Assembly: GCA_949292785.1 (NCBI GenBank)
Contig: CASFBK010000015.1
Span: 1-64,000, forward strand
Source: an uncultured Eubacteriales bacterium
GTDB lineage: Bacteria; Bacillota; Clostridia; Lachnospirales; Lachnospiraceae
Length of the DNA stretch: 64,000 nucleotides
Direction: 5' to 3'
In this document: positions 16,655 to 26,558 of the stretch, one piece after another
Numbering within the stretch: position 1 is the first letter of the stretch
Layout of the letters: every line of letters begins with the position of its first letter
Program-made: the position numbers and the translations under genes
Notes under the pieces: model-generated
The model's input: only the letters and a program-made list of their open reading frames with translations
What the model was told of the DNA's origin: nothing
Databases searched by the model: none

Positions 16655-19600
16655 TTAGTTCTCACCATACAAAGTAATTAACTTATTCAGGTATTCATAA
16701 CGTTCTTTTGCATATTCTTCAGACTGTGCAAACAGTTCTTCTGCTCTTTCCGGATTGAATCTTGCAAGGGCATTGTAACGAACTTCTCCGTTCAAGAATG
16801 CCTTGTAATCTCCGGTAGGTGCCTTGCTGTCTAAGGAGAATGCTGCTTTTCCTTCCTTCTTCAATTCTGGATTGAAGCGGAATGTATGCCAGTAACCAGC
16901 TTCTACAGCGTTCTTCTCTTCGGTCTGAGCTTTGCTCATACCAATCTTAATACCATGGTTGATACATGGAGCGTAAGCAATAATCAGGGATGGTCCCGGA
17001 TAAGCTTCTGCTTCTGCGATTGCCTTAACACACTGGTTGTAGTCAGCACCCATTGCAATCTGTGCAACGTATACATAGCCATAGCTCATTGCGATGGAAG
17101 CAAGGTCTTTCTTCTTCACTTCTTTTCCGCCTGCTGCGAACTGTGCAGTTGCTCCAACCGGAGTAGCCTTAGAGGACTGTCCGCCTGTATTGGAGTATAC
17201 TTCGGTATCGAATACCATTACGTTGATATCCTGTCCGCTTGCTAATACATGGTCAACACCACCGAATCCGATGTCGTATGCCCATCCGTCACCACCGAAA
17301 ATCCACTGGGACTTCTTAGCAAGGAAGTCTTTCTCAGCAAGGATTTCTTTGGATGCATCACATCCGCAAGCCTCTAATGCTGCGATTAACTTATCGGTAG
17401 CTGTTCCGTTGAGAGCACCTACAGTATAAGTATCTAACCACTCTTTTCCGGCAGCTGCAACATCTGCGTTCTTGCCATCAGCAACTAATGCTTCTACCTT
17501 TGTTCTTAATTTTCCTCTGATTGCTTTCTGAGCTAATAACATACCATATCCAAACTCAGCAGCATCTTCGAATAAGGAGTTAGACCATGCAGGACCCTGT
17601 CCTTTTTCGTTTACAGTATAAGGTGTAGAAGGTGAGGAGTTACCCCAGATAGAAGAACATCCTGTTGCATTTGCAATGTACATTCTGTCACCGAATAACT
17701 GTGTAATTAACTTAGCGTAAGGTGTCTCACCACATCCACCACAAGCTCCGGAGAACTCAAGTAATGGCTGTTTGAACTGAGAGCCTTTTACGGTTGTTTC
17801 TTTGAACTTCTCAACAACTTCCGGCTTCTTCTCTACAGTTAAACCAAAGTCGAAGTATTTCTGTTCTCCAACGTTTGCTTCGCAGTTTGCCATGGAAAGT
17901 GCTTTTTCGCCTTTCTTTCCTGGACATACGTTAGCACAGGAACCACATCCGGTACAGTCAAGTGCGGAAATGGTCATGCTGAACTTGTATCCTGGCATTC
18001 CTGTCATATCAAGCATCTGCATTCCTTCTGGAGCCTTAGCAGCTTCTTCTGCTGTCATAGCAACCGGACGGATTACTGCATGAGGACATACATAAGAACA
18101 GATGTTACACTGGATACAGTTTTCCGGATTCCATACCGGAACGTCTACTGCAATACCACGTTTTTCAAATGCAGAAGAACCGGATGGAGTCTGTCCATGC
18201 TCATATTCCTTAACAACAGATACCGGAATCTTATTACCTTCCTGAGCATTTACAGGAATCTGGATGTTATTAACGAAATCAACAACGTCTTTTCTGTCAC
18301 CTGTTGCTACCATTGCAAAGCTTTCATCCTGAGCGTCTTTCCAGCTTGCTGGTACATCAATCTTAACAACTCCGGTTGCTCCGGCATCGATAGCATCGTA
18401 GTTCATCTGTACGATTTTATCACCTTTCTTGCCGTAAGTAGCCTTAGCAGCTGCTTTCATCAGTTCGATTGCTCTTTCTTCCGGAATGATAGCTGCCAGT
18501 TTGAAGAATGCAGACTGAAGTACAGTATTGATACGTCCGCCAAGTCCGATTTCCTTACCAATCTTAATACCGTCGATGGTATAGAACTGGATATCGTTTT
18601 CAGCAATGTATCTCTTAACCTGTCCTGGTAAGTGAGTTTCTAATTCTTCCGGTGTCCATGAGCAGTTCAGTAAGAAGGTTCCGCCTGGTACTAATTCCTG
18701 AACCATGTTGTACTTACGAACGTAAGAAGGATTATGACAGGCTACGAAGTTTGCCTGCTTAATTAAGTAAGTAGACTTAATTGCTTTCTTTCCGAAACGT
18801 AAGTGGGACATAGTAACACCACCGGACTTCTTGGAGTCATAGTCAAAGTATGCCTGAGCGTACATGTCTGTGTTGTCTCCGATAATCTTGATGGAGTTCT
18901 TGTTCGCACCAACAGTACCGTCAGCACCAAGTCCCCAGAACTTACAGTTGATGGTTCCTTCTGGTGTTGTTACAGGGTCTTCTTTTACTTCAAGAGACAG
19001 ATTGGTAACATCATCATAGATACCGATTGTAAATCTTTCTTTTTCTGTATTGTTGTATACAGCAATAATCTGTCCAGGAGTTGTATCCTTAGAACCTAAT
19101 CCGTAACGTCCGCTTGTAATCTGAACGCTTTCGAATTTTGTTCCCTTTAATGCTGCAACTACGTCTAAGTATAATGGTTCTCCAAGAGAGCCTGGTTCTT
19201 TTGTTCTATCTAATACAGCAATTAACTTAACAGTTTCAGGAATAGCTGCTACAAGAGCTTCTTTGCTGAATGGTCTGTATAACCGAACCTTAACAACGCC
19301 GACTTTCTCTCCTCTTGCCATTAAGTAATCAATTGTTTCATCAATGGTATCACATACGGAACCCATAGCAATGATAACCTTTTCAGCATCAGCAGCTCCG
19401 TAGTAGTTGAACAGCTTGTAATCTGTTCCTAACTTTTCATTTACTTTGTCCATGTATTTCTGTACGATTGCAGGCATTGCATCGTATGTGGAGTTACAGG
19501 ACTCTCTGGTCTGGAAGAAGATATCCGGGTTCTGTGCAGAACCATCCTGACGTGGATGATTTGGATTCAATGCATTCTTACGGAATTCATCGATTGCATT

Positions 19601-20191
19601 CATATCAACCATATCTTTTAAATCTTCATAATCCCATGTCTCGATTTTCTGAATCTCATGAGAGGTTCTGAATCCATCGAAGAAGTTGATGAAAGGAAGC
19701 TTTCCTTCCAATGCAGCACAGTGTGCGACCGGAGTCAGGTCCATAACTTCCTGTACGGAAGATTCACACAGCATTGCTACACCGGTCTGACGACAGGCAT
19801 ATACGTCGGAATGGTCTCCGAAAATATTTAACGCATGGCTTGCTACACAACGAGCGGATACATTGAATACTCCCGGAAGTCCTTCACCTGCAATTTTGTA
19901 AAGGTTTGGAATCATCAATAACAATCCCTGGGATGCAGTATAGGTGGTTGTTAAAGCACCTGCTGCCAAAGAACCGTGTACAGTACCTGCTGCACCTGCC
20001 TCAGACTGCATTTCAGTTACCTGAACGGTCTGTCCGAAAATGTTCTTTCTTCCCTGTGTTGCCCATTCATCTGTAGCTTCAGCCATAACAGAAGACGGTG
20101 TGATTGGGTAGATGGCTGCAACATCTGTGTATGCATAAGAAGCATGAGCTGCTGCATGGTTACCATCCATGGTTTTCATAGATCTCTTCAT
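16655..20191 (-). CDS. nifJ: Pyruvate:ferredoxin (flavodoxin) oxidoreductase
   Basis: This single-chain PFOR of 1178 residues oxidises pyruvate with CoA to acetyl-CoA and CO2 and reduces ferredoxin, the central step of anaerobic fermentation. The N-terminal domain has YPITPSSVMAE and TEMQSEAGAAG. Two [4Fe-4S] ferredoxin motifs are near the middle (CIQCNICSYVCPHA and CTGCGSCANVCPG). The TPP domain follows with GACGGCGETPY, NATGCSSIWG and GDGWAYDIGFGG, supplying the fourth cluster's cysteines. The ATG lies 8 bases behind AGGAGG. It is monocistronic, with its own promoter and terminator. ackA at 51407 can convert its downstream product into ATP. Confidence 0.97.
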   Translation of the reverse strand: MKRSMKTMDGNHAAAHASYAYTDVAAIYPITPSSVMAEATDEWATQGRKNIFGQTVQVTEMQSEAGAAGTVHGSLAAGALTTTYTASQGLLLMIPNLYKIAGEGLPGVFNVSARCVASHALNIFGDHSDVYACRQTGVAMLCESSVQEVMDLTPVAHCAALEGKLPFINFFDGFRTSHEIQKIETWDYEDLKDMVDMNAIDEFRKNALNPNHPRQDGSAQNPDIFFQTRESCNSTYDAMPAIVQKYMDKVNEKLGTDYKLFNYYGAADAEKVIIAMGSVCDTIDETIDYLMARGEKVGVVKVRLYRPFSKEALVAAIPETVKLIAVLDRTKEPGSLGEPLYLDVVAALKGTKFESVQITSGRYGLGSKDTTPGQIIAVYNNTEKERFTIGIYDDVTNLSLEVKEDPVTTPEGTINCKFWGLGADGTVGANKNSIKIIGDNTDMYAQAYFDYDSKKSGGVTMSHLRFGKKAIKSTYLIKQANFVACHNPSYVRKYNMVQELVPGGTFLLNCSWTPEELETHLPGQVKRYIAENDIQFYTIDGIKIGKEIGLGGRINTVLQSAFFKLAAIIPEERAIELMKAAAKATYGKKGDKIVQMNYDAIDAGATGVVKIDVPASWKDAQDESFAMVATGDRKDVVDFVNNIQIPVNAQEGNKIPVSVVKEYEHGQTPSGSSAFEKRGIAVDVPVWNPENCIQCNICSYVCPHAVIRPVAMTAEEAAKAPEGMQMLDMTGMPGYKFSMTISALDCTGCGSCANVCPGKKGEKALSMANCEANVGEQKYFDFGLTVEKKPEVVEKFKETTVKGSQFKQPLLEFSGACGGCGETPYAKLITQLFGDRMYIANATGCSSIWGNSSPSTPYTVNEKGQGPAWSNSLFEDAAEFGYGMLLAQKAIRGKLRTKVEALVADGKNADVAAAGKEWLDTYTVGALNGTATDKLIAALEACGCDASKEILAEKDFLAKKSQWIFGGDGWAYDIGFGGVDHVLASGQDINVMVFDTEVYSNTGGQSSKATPVGATAQFAAGGKEVKKKDLASIAMSYGYVYVAQIAMGADYNQCVKAIAEAEAYPGPSLIIAYAPCINHGIKIGMSKAQTEEKNAVEAGYWHTFRFNPELKKEGKAAFSLDSKAPTGDYKAFLNGEVRYNALARFNPERAEELFAQSEEYAKERYEYLNKLITLYGEN

Positions 20192-20292
20192 TATATTTTC
20201 CTCCTACCTGAAATTAGGCATATCTGCCCTATGAGAAACAGACATGCAGGTTATTTGAATGTTGATAAATTTTTTCACATTCTCTACCTAAA

Positions 20293-20321
20293 ACTATACT
20301 CAAATTGTAACAAAAAATCAA
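20293..20321 (-). promoter_or_regulatory. Promoter of nifJ
   Basis: TTGATT (20316-20321), 17 bases, then TATAGT (20293-20298) on the minus strand. The -35 shares two bases (20320-20321) with the end of the preceding terminator stem. The leader is about 95 nt. Confidence 0.7.
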
Positions 20322-20338
20322 TAGCTTTTCCCGCTATT
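20320..20338 (-). terminator. Terminator of the GGDEF/EAL gene, overlapping its stop codon
   Basis: AATAGC (20320-20325) pairs with GCTATT (20333-20338), and on the minus strand the stem is followed by GATTTTTT. The upstream arm includes the stop codon of the c-di-GMP gene, so the 3' untranslated region is almost absent. Confidence 0.65.
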
Positions 20339-23300
20339 TTATGTATTTTTCTTCAAACACCGATAGAGGAATGGGACGTTCAAAAAGAAACCCCTGTCCA
20401 TATTCTAAACCACATTTTGTCAGGAACTCATACTGTTCTTCCGTTTCAATCCCCTCCACTATGACTTTCTCCTTGGCACTATGTATGAGCTTTCCCATAT
20501 ATTCGATAAACTGCCTTCCCTTTTTACTGCTTTCCATGCTTAAAAAGCTCTTATCAATCTTTACTACGTCAGCAGGAATATCCATCAGCATGCTTAAGGA
20601 AGAATAGCCCGTTCCAAAATCATCGATTGCCACCTGAAAACCTGCACTTCTAAGCTTTTCCATGTCTAATTTTACCAAATCATATCCGGAAGAAAAAAGA
20701 CTTTCCGTTATCTCGATTTCGATACAGGCTGGTGGAATTTCATAGGCATTGGCTCTTTCCACGACTTTGCGGTAAATCCCTCCGGTCTCAAAATGCTTTC
20801 TGGAAAAGTTTACGGAAATCACCGGCAGCTGCTTTCCCTCTTCCATCCAACGCTTCATTGCTTTCAGCACCTGCTCATATACATAGAAATCCAACTTTAT
20901 GATATCTCCTGACTTTTCCAGCGCAGGAATGAAATCATCCGGGCACTCTATTTTGCCCCTTTGATTTTTCCAGCGTATCAATGCTTCTCCGCCAACAAAT
21001 TTTCTCTTATCCAGTTGAAACTGCGGCTGAACATATACCATGAGCTGCTCTTCTTTCAATGCCTTGGGGAATTCTTCTATTACCTTTTTCTCTTTTTCCC
21101 TTTGCTGACGCAGTTTCTTTTCGTATACCCTGCAAAATATACTGTCGTTTCCCTTAATGCTTTTTCTGGTCAGATTCGCATTTTCAATCGCAATTTCTAG
21201 GTCTTCTTCCGGACTTTCCAGAAAATAAATTCCGGTAGATAATTTCACATTTTCAGCAATGTATCTTTGTTTCTGCTGACTGCTGAAGCTCATATTTTTC
21301 TTTACTACATACTGCAAAATACTTTCCCTGTCACTGTCCCACATAAAGCTGATGAACAGGTCCGAATACAGACGACATGCAATCGCATTGGGATTTTCCA
21401 TGATGGATGCAGCAAAGCTTTTTAATATTCCATTCCCTGCTTCCTGCCCATAGTTATCGTTGATATAGGAAAAATCATTAATATCCGTATATATCACTGC
21501 ATACTGCATGTTTTTATCTGGATTTTTCTTTATTTCATACACTTTTTCCTTAAACGCTTCTTCGTTATAAAGTCCGGTAAGCGCATCCCTTTTTTTCAGC
21601 TTTCGTATGGTATGCTGCTCCTCTTCCTGTTGACAGCGCACTGCTACAAAAACAGAAAGCAGTCGGATTAATTCTCTAAATATTTCCTGCTCAAATTCAC
21701 TCCAGTTTCGGCTTTTCTCCATGTCGCAGAACATCACATACCCTCTGCCGCGCTCTAAATAGGAGAACGTTCCTCCGATTACCGCACATACTTCTCTTTC
21801 CCGAAATATTTCTTTCTCCTCCTGCGTCATGGACGTATCGCACTGGCAGTCAGTAATACACAGGATTTCCTGTTTCTCCATTCTTGCACACACTTTTCTC
21901 CATTTAGCGCTTTCTTCCGGAATTCTCTTTTTCGGCAATATCCCCCGCTTCCTGCCCCACGAATTCGTTCGGCATATCTCTTTCTTTTGTTCATTCCATT
22001 CAAATACCAGTACCGCTCCTAAGTCGTACTGCCTTCCGATTCTTTCTACCAGCAGATTCAGGGAATTATTTACATCCTTCGCATGAGATAACAACAAAAA
22101 TGCCTTCGTTAAAAAATCAAAATCCTGCGCCTTTCCTGCCCGGTACTGACTGTTCCTGCTTTCTATCCCTTTTTTCTGTATTTTCCACTGCGGATCTAAG
22201 TATTCTGCTATACTGTACTGATTCTTTCCTGCCTTCTTCGCCCGATACATTGCCATATCCGCCTTAGAAAACAGCGTAGTATAATCTGCTTTTTCCTTTC
22301 CAACAAGAGCAATTCCCACACTGCAGCTTATTTCAATCGTTTCCCCCTCGCTGTTGTATTCCTGCCTTACTACTTCGCATATCCCCCGGGCTTTTCTCTT
22401 TGCCTGCTCCTGTCCGGTATTCTTCATAAAGGCAATAAATTCATCCCCGCCCACTCTTCCGATTACATCACTGACTCTGAACATTCCCGTTATCTTCTCA
22501 GCAATATTGACCAGTACACTATCTCCAAATAAATGTCCAAAGGTATCATTAATTGTCTTAAAATTATCTACATCTATCAGGAAAAAGGCATGTTCCCCCT
22601 CCGGCTCCGTCCGCAAAAATTCTTCAATGGCCGACCTGGCAGCGACCCTGTTTAATAAACCGGTAAGGGCATCGCACTTTAACCGTTTTGTCAGCTCATA
22701 TTGCTTTAACTTTTGCTTGGTAATATCTTCTGTTCTTCCAAGTACCCGTACTACTTTTCCATTTACCCCCATGATACTCTTATAAATCGTACGGTGCCAT
22801 CTCCATTCTTCCTTTTCTCCCTCGTTAAATTTTATACGATATTCTACCGTACCTTCATCCGATTCCCCGGATACCTCGTCTATAATCTTACAAACCTTTT
22901 CTAAATCCTGAGGATGAATCAATTTATTGATTTCATTTCGATGGATGATTCGTTTCTTTTCTCGTTCTGATTTCGGAAAGAGCTTTGACCTTTTGGGAAA
23001 TAAAAAAATCTGCTCTTTCACATCATACTCAAAGGCAATTTCATTATTTATTTCTTCTAACATTTTGTATCGTTCTGATTGCAGATAAAGCTCCTGCTCT
23101 ATCTGTTTGCGTTTATGAATATCCCAGATAGAAACAAAGTAACACGGCTCCCTGTCCTTATAGCAATAAAACTTCATCTTGGTAGCAAGCCAGTGAATCT
23201 TTCCCTGTTTGTCATAAATACGGAACTCACCCTCCCGCATTTCCCCACTGTGCAATGCTTCTTCAGCTATTCTTCGCAAGCTGACAGTATCTGCTTTGTA

Positions 23301-23471
23301 TACAATATCATATATATCATTTGGCATCTCCCGAATCTCACTTTCGGTATATCCGCTGGGCTCAAAAAATTCATCATTGGCACTGATGACTTCCCAGACT
23401 TCGCCTCCACGTATTAGCGCACATCCACTTGGCATTTGCTGAAGCATATCTTTGATTTCACTGTAACCCAT
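20334..23471 (-). CDS. Multidomain c-di-GMP enzyme: PAS-PAS-GGDEF-GAF-GGDEF(degenerate)-EAL
   Basis: This 1045-residue protein has no clear membrane segment. PAS-like domains cover about 15-125 and 135-255. A GGDEF domain follows with intact RVGGDEF near 338-345, so cyclase activity is likely. A GAF-like region covers about 450-615. A second GGDEF fold from about 625 has RLYSDLF in place of RxGGDEF and is probably inactive or regulatory. The C-terminal EAL domain (about 795-1040) keeps GGEALIRW, EIEITES, IDDFGTGYSSL and VVKIDKSF, consistent with phosphodiesterase activity. One chain could therefore both make and degrade c-di-GMP under sensory control. The ATG at 23471 follows GGAGAAAG; the TTG four codons upstream lies in that site. 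Confidence 0.92.
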   Translation of the reverse strand: MGYSEIKDMLQQMPSGCALIRGGEVWEVISANDEFFEPSGYTESEIREMPNDIYDIVYKADTVSLRRIAEEALHSGEMREGEFRIYDKQGKIHWLATKMKFYCYKDREPCYFVSIWDIHKRKQIEQELYLQSERYKMLEEINNEIAFEYDVKEQIFLFPKRSKLFPKSEREKKRIIHRNEINKLIHPQDLEKVCKIIDEVSGESDEGTVEYRIKFNEGEKEEWRWHRTIYKSIMGVNGKVVRVLGRTEDITKQKLKQYELTKRLKCDALTGLLNRVAARSAIEEFLRTEPEGEHAFFLIDVDNFKTINDTFGHLFGDSVLVNIAEKITGMFRVSDVIGRVGGDEFIAFMKNTGQEQAKRKARGICEVVRQEYNSEGETIEISCSVGIALVGKEKADYTTLFSKADMAMYRAKKAGKNQYSIAEYLDPQWKIQKKGIESRNSQYRAGKAQDFDFLTKAFLLLSHAKDVNNSLNLLVERIGRQYDLGAVLVFEWNEQKKEICRTNSWGRKRGILPKKRIPEESAKWRKVCARMEKQEILCITDCQCDTSMTQEEKEIFREREVCAVIGGTFSYLERGRGYVMFCDMEKSRNWSEFEQEIFRELIRLLSVFVAVRCQQEEEQHTIRKLKKRDALTGLYNEEAFKEKVYEIKKNPDKNMQYAVIYTDINDFSYINDNYGQEAGNGILKSFAASIMENPNAIACRLYSDLFISFMWDSDRESILQYVVKKNMSFSSQQKQRYIAENVKLSTGIYFLESPEEDLEIAIENANLTRKSIKGNDSIFCRVYEKKLRQQREKEKKVIEEFPKALKEEQLMVYVQPQFQLDKRKFVGGEALIRWKNQRGKIECPDDFIPALEKSGDIIKLDFYVYEQVLKAMKRWMEEGKQLPVISVNFSRKHFETGGIYRKVVERANAYEIPPACIEIEITESLFSSGYDLVKLDMEKLRSAGFQVAIDDFGTGYSSLSMLMDIPADVVKIDKSFLSMESSKKGRQFIEYMGKLIHSAKEKVIVEGIETEEQYEFLTKCGLEYGQGFLFERPIPLSVFEEKYIK

Positions 23472-23537
23472 ATCTTTCTCCAATCCTGCTCTCCATATCC
23501 CCTTGGTTATCGTCTAGTTAAAATCCTCTATTTATAA

Positions 23538-23566
23538 ATAATAACAAAAAATTCGGTTTTTTTCAA
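23538..23566 (-). promoter_or_regulatory. Promoter of the GGDEF/EAL gene
   Basis: TTGAAA (23561-23566), 17 bases, then TATTAT (23538-23543) with an upstream TG, on the minus strand. It is divergent from the ABC-F promoter about 65 bases away. Confidence 0.65.
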
Positions 23567-23630
23567 TAAATTTTCAATTATTTTGCACAAATGGCATTTA
23601 AAAAAAATACAAAACTTTTTTCCAAAGAGC

Positions 23631-23658
23631 TTGCAAAATAGGATATATACGGTAAAAT
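23631..23658 (+). promoter_or_regulatory. Promoter of the ABC-F gene
   Basis: TTGCAA (23631-23636), 16 bases, then TAAAAT (23653-23658) on the plus strand, giving a leader of about 50 nt. Confidence 0.6.
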
Positions 23659-23713
23659 AGAAAGGACTAGGCAATTTTTCGCACATTATAAATAAGTAGA
23701 AAGGTGTATTAGA

Positions 23714-25354
23714 ATGATTAGTGCAAACAATGTAACTTTACGAATTGGCAAAAAAGCTTTATTTGAAGATGTGAATATTAAATTTACAGAAGGAAACTGC
23801 TACGGTCTCATTGGTGCCAACGGTGCTGGAAAGTCTACGTTCTTAAAAATCTTAAGCGGACAGTTAGAGCCTACCAGCGGAGATATCTCAATTACTCCGG
23901 GTCAGCGTCTTTCCTTCTTACAGCAGGACCACTTTAAATATGACGAATTTTCTGTTCTTGATACCGTCATCATGGGAAATCAGCGTCTGTATGACATTAT
24001 GAAGGAAAAGGATGCTATTTACATGAAAGAGGACTTCTCCGATGAAGACGGTATCCGTGCCAGCGAGTTGGAGGCAGAATTTGCCGAAATGGACGGATGG
24101 AATGCGGAATCCGACGCTGCCCAGTTATTGAACGGACTTGGTATTGAGACCGAGTTCCACTATTCTCTGATGAAAGACTTAACCGGTGCCCAGAAGGTGA
24201 AGGTACTGCTTGCTCAGGCATTATTCGGCAACCCTGACATTCTGCTTTTAGACGAGCCTACCAACCATCTGGATTTAGATGCGATTGCATGGTTAGAGGA
24301 GTTCTTGATTAACTTCGAGAATACCGTTATCGTAGTTTCCCATGACCGTTACTTCTTAAACAAGGTCTGCACTCATACCGCAGATATTGACTACGCTAAG
24401 ATTCAGTTGTATGCCGGAAATTATGACTTCTGGTATGAATCCAGCCAGTTGTTGATTAAGCAGATGAAGGAAGCCAACAAGAAAAAGGAAGAAAAAATCA
24501 AAGAGTTACAGGAGTTTATCTCCCGTTTCTCCGCAAATGCTTCCAAATCCAAACAGGCTACCTCCCGAAAGAAAGCACTGGAAAAAATTCAGTTGGATGA
24601 AATCAAACCTTCCAGCCGTAAATATCCATACATCGACTTCCGTCCGAACCGCGAAATCGGAAATGAAGTGCTTGCAGTAGAAAACTTGAGCAAGACCATT
24701 GACGGTGTAAAGGTTTTAGATAACATTTCCTTTATTGTAGGTCATGATGACAAGATTGCTTTTGTAGGTGGAAATGAGCTTGCAAAAACTACATTATTTA
24801 AGATTCTTGCCGGAGAAATGGAACCGGATGAAGGTACTTATAAGTGGGGCGTTACGACTTCCCAATCCTATTTCCCGAAGGATAATACAGAAATCTTCAA
24901 TAATGACCTGCAGATTGCAGACTGGCTGACCCAGTTCTCTGAAATCAAAGATGCTACTTATGTCCGCGGTTTCCTTGGCAGAATGTTATTTGCCGGAGAA
25001 GACGGTGTAAAGAAAATGAAGGTATTGTCCGGTGGAGAAAAGGTGCGTGTACTGCTTTCCCGTATGATGATTGAAGGCTCCAATGTACTGATTTTAGATG
25101 AGCCTACCGACCACCTGGATATGGAGTCCATCACAGCCTTGAATAACGGACTGATTAAGTTCCCGGGCGTTGTATTATTTGCTTCCCGTGACCATCAGGT
25201 AGTACAGACTACAGCCAACCGTATTATTGAGTTTTTACCCAACGGAACCTTAATCGATAAGATTACTACCTACGATGAATACTTAGAAAGTGATGAAATG
25301 GCAAGAAAACGTCAGGTATACTCTACCAGCGATGACCAGGAATCTGATGATTAA
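23714..25354 (+). CDS. ABC-F family ATPase, YkpA/YbiT-like
   Basis: The protein has two ABC ATPase domains in one soluble chain of 546 residues with a charged linker between them (about 255-300, KKKEEKIKELQEF). There are no membrane segments, as in ribosome-associated ABC-F proteins. Domain 1 has Walker A GANGAGKST (34-42) and LLLDEPTNHLD but an altered signature, LTGAQ. Domain 2 has an altered Walker A (GGNELAKTT, with Ala replacing the usual Gly before Lys), a normal LSGGE signature and LDEPTDHLD. Such asymmetry is, to my recollection, usual in the YkpA/YbiT branch. A translation-factor role is likely; antibiotic resistance is not indicated. AAAGGTG precedes the ATG. It stands alone, between its own promoter and a strong terminator. 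Confidence 0.9.
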   Translation: MISANNVTLRIGKKALFEDVNIKFTEGNCYGLIGANGAGKSTFLKILSGQLEPTSGDISITPGQRLSFLQQDHFKYDEFSVLDTVIMGNQRLYDIMKEKDAIYMKEDFSDEDGIRASELEAEFAEMDGWNAESDAAQLLNGLGIETEFHYSLMKDLTGAQKVKVLLAQALFGNPDILLLDEPTNHLDLDAIAWLEEFLINFENTVIVVSHDRYFLNKVCTHTADIDYAKIQLYAGNYDFWYESSQLLIKQMKEANKKKEEKIKELQEFISRFSANASKSKQATSRKKALEKIQLDEIKPSSRKYPYIDFRPNREIGNEVLAVENLSKTIDGVKVLDNISFIVGHDDKIAFVGGNELAKTTLFKILAGEMEPDEGTYKWGVTTSQSYFPKDNTEIFNNDLQIADWLTQFSEIKDATYVRGFLGRMLFAGEDGVKKMKVLSGGEKVRVLLSRMMIEGSNVLILDEPTDHLDMESITALNNGLIKFPGVVLFASRDHQVVQTTANRIIEFLPNGTLIDKITTYDEYLESDEMARKRQVYSTSDDQESDD

Positions 25355-25375
25355 TCTTTAAAACCAACCTAATAT

Positions 25376-25404
25376 AAAAGAGTTCTCAGCTTGAGAACTC
25401 TTTT
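25376..25404. terminator. Bidirectional terminator between the ABC-F gene and the M42 peptidase gene
   Basis: AAAAGAGTTCTCA (25376-25388), loop GCT, TGAGAACTCTTTT (25392-25404): a perfect 13-bp stem with T runs on both strands. It can serve both converging genes. Confidence 0.92.
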
Positions 25405-25440
25405 TGCATACATGAATATAGAAATCTTGCACCAAAATGC

Positions 25441-26472
25441 TTATACCAAGTATGCCCTTAACAATTCCAGCGTATTCCTTGCGCCGTCCACATGACTTCT
25501 CTCATACCCATGAGAAGCATACACACCTGCTCCAATCAATCCGTGGCGGCAGTCATAGCCAGCTTCTAAGGCTGCGTCTGCATCGGAACCATAGTGTGGG
25601 TATACGTCTACCGCAAAATCGATGTTATGCTCCTTTGCCGCTTTTATCAGATTTGTTACCACCTCATAATTATAAGGACCTACACTGTCTTTTGCACAGA
25701 TAGACACCTGACGCTCACTGCACTGTAAGCTGTCGCCTACACAGCCCATATCCACAGAGAGAATCTCGGTCACCCCCTCCGGCACCGTACCGCAGGCACC
25801 GTGTCCTACTTCTTCGTACACCGTAATATGATGATAAATTTTTCGTTTTGTTGTAATATTTTCTTCTTTTAAAAATTTCGCGAATCCTAACAAAATTCCA
25901 ACACTCAGCTTATCATCCAGAAAACGGCTTTTAATATAGCCCTTTTCGGTAATGGTAGTTCTTGGGTCAAATGCTACAATGTCTCCCTCCATGATTCCAA
26001 GCTCTCTGGTCTCTTCTTCGGAAGTTACATGCTCATCTAACACAACTTCCATGTTATCATAACTTCGTTTGGTATCGTTGTAATCTCCATTTACATGAAT
26101 GGATGCATTTTCTAACTGGAAGGTTCCCTCGTATTTCCCATCAAATCTGGTAATAATGCGGCAGTTCTCGGCTTCTGCGTTATTGGGATTCATGCCACCC
26201 AATGGAGACAGCTTCAATCTTCCGTTTCCTTTAATCTCCCTCACCATGGCTCCTAAGGTGTCCATATGTGCTTCTAATAAAATAGCATCTTTCTCGTCTG
26301 TGCCGCCAATCTCCACCAGTACACCGCCCTTTACAGTCTTTACCGGATGGTAGCCCAGTGATTCATAGGCACGGATGACATAATCTGCTGCTTCCTTTGT
26401 GTAGCCGGTAGGGCTGTCTATAGACAAAATATTCTTCGTCTGCTCTAATACATAATCCATATATTTTTCCAT
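25441..26472 (-). CDS. M42 family metallo-aminopeptidase
   Basis: This is a dinuclear-metal peptidase of the M42 (FrvX/YsdC) family, cytosolic and usually a large tetrahedral oligomer. Metal-binding and catalytic blocks are in order: EAHMDTLG (His near 70), SRFLDDKLSVG (bridging Asp), YEEVGHGACG (catalytic Glu and metal Glu), LSVDMG and, near the end, ASHGYERSH. Length 343 is typical. It probably trims peptides to free amino acids; the exact specificity is not visible. AGAGGAA precedes the ATG. It follows pgeF by 86 bases without an obvious promoter and is probably co-transcribed with it. Confidence 0.9.
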   Translation of the reverse strand: MEKYMDYVLEQTKNILSIDSPTGYTKEAADYVIRAYESLGYHPVKTVKGGVLVEIGGTDEKDAILLEAHMDTLGAMVREIKGNGRLKLSPLGGMNPNNAEAENCRIITRFDGKYEGTFQLENASIHVNGDYNDTKRSYDNMEVVLDEHVTSEEETRELGIMEGDIVAFDPRTTITEKGYIKSRFLDDKLSVGILLGFAKFLKEENITTKRKIYHHITVYEEVGHGACGTVPEGVTEILSVDMGCVGDSLQCSERQVSICAKDSVGPYNYEVVTNLIKAAKEHNIDFAVDVYPHYGSDADAALEAGYDCRHGLIGAGVYASHGYERSHVDGARNTLELLRAYLV

Positions 26473-26558
26473 TGCGATTCCTCTTTTCTATTATTTACTG
26501 AATTTAGGCGTTCATTTTCTGTCTCGCCACAGGATAAAATCTATCTTTTTTACATCAC

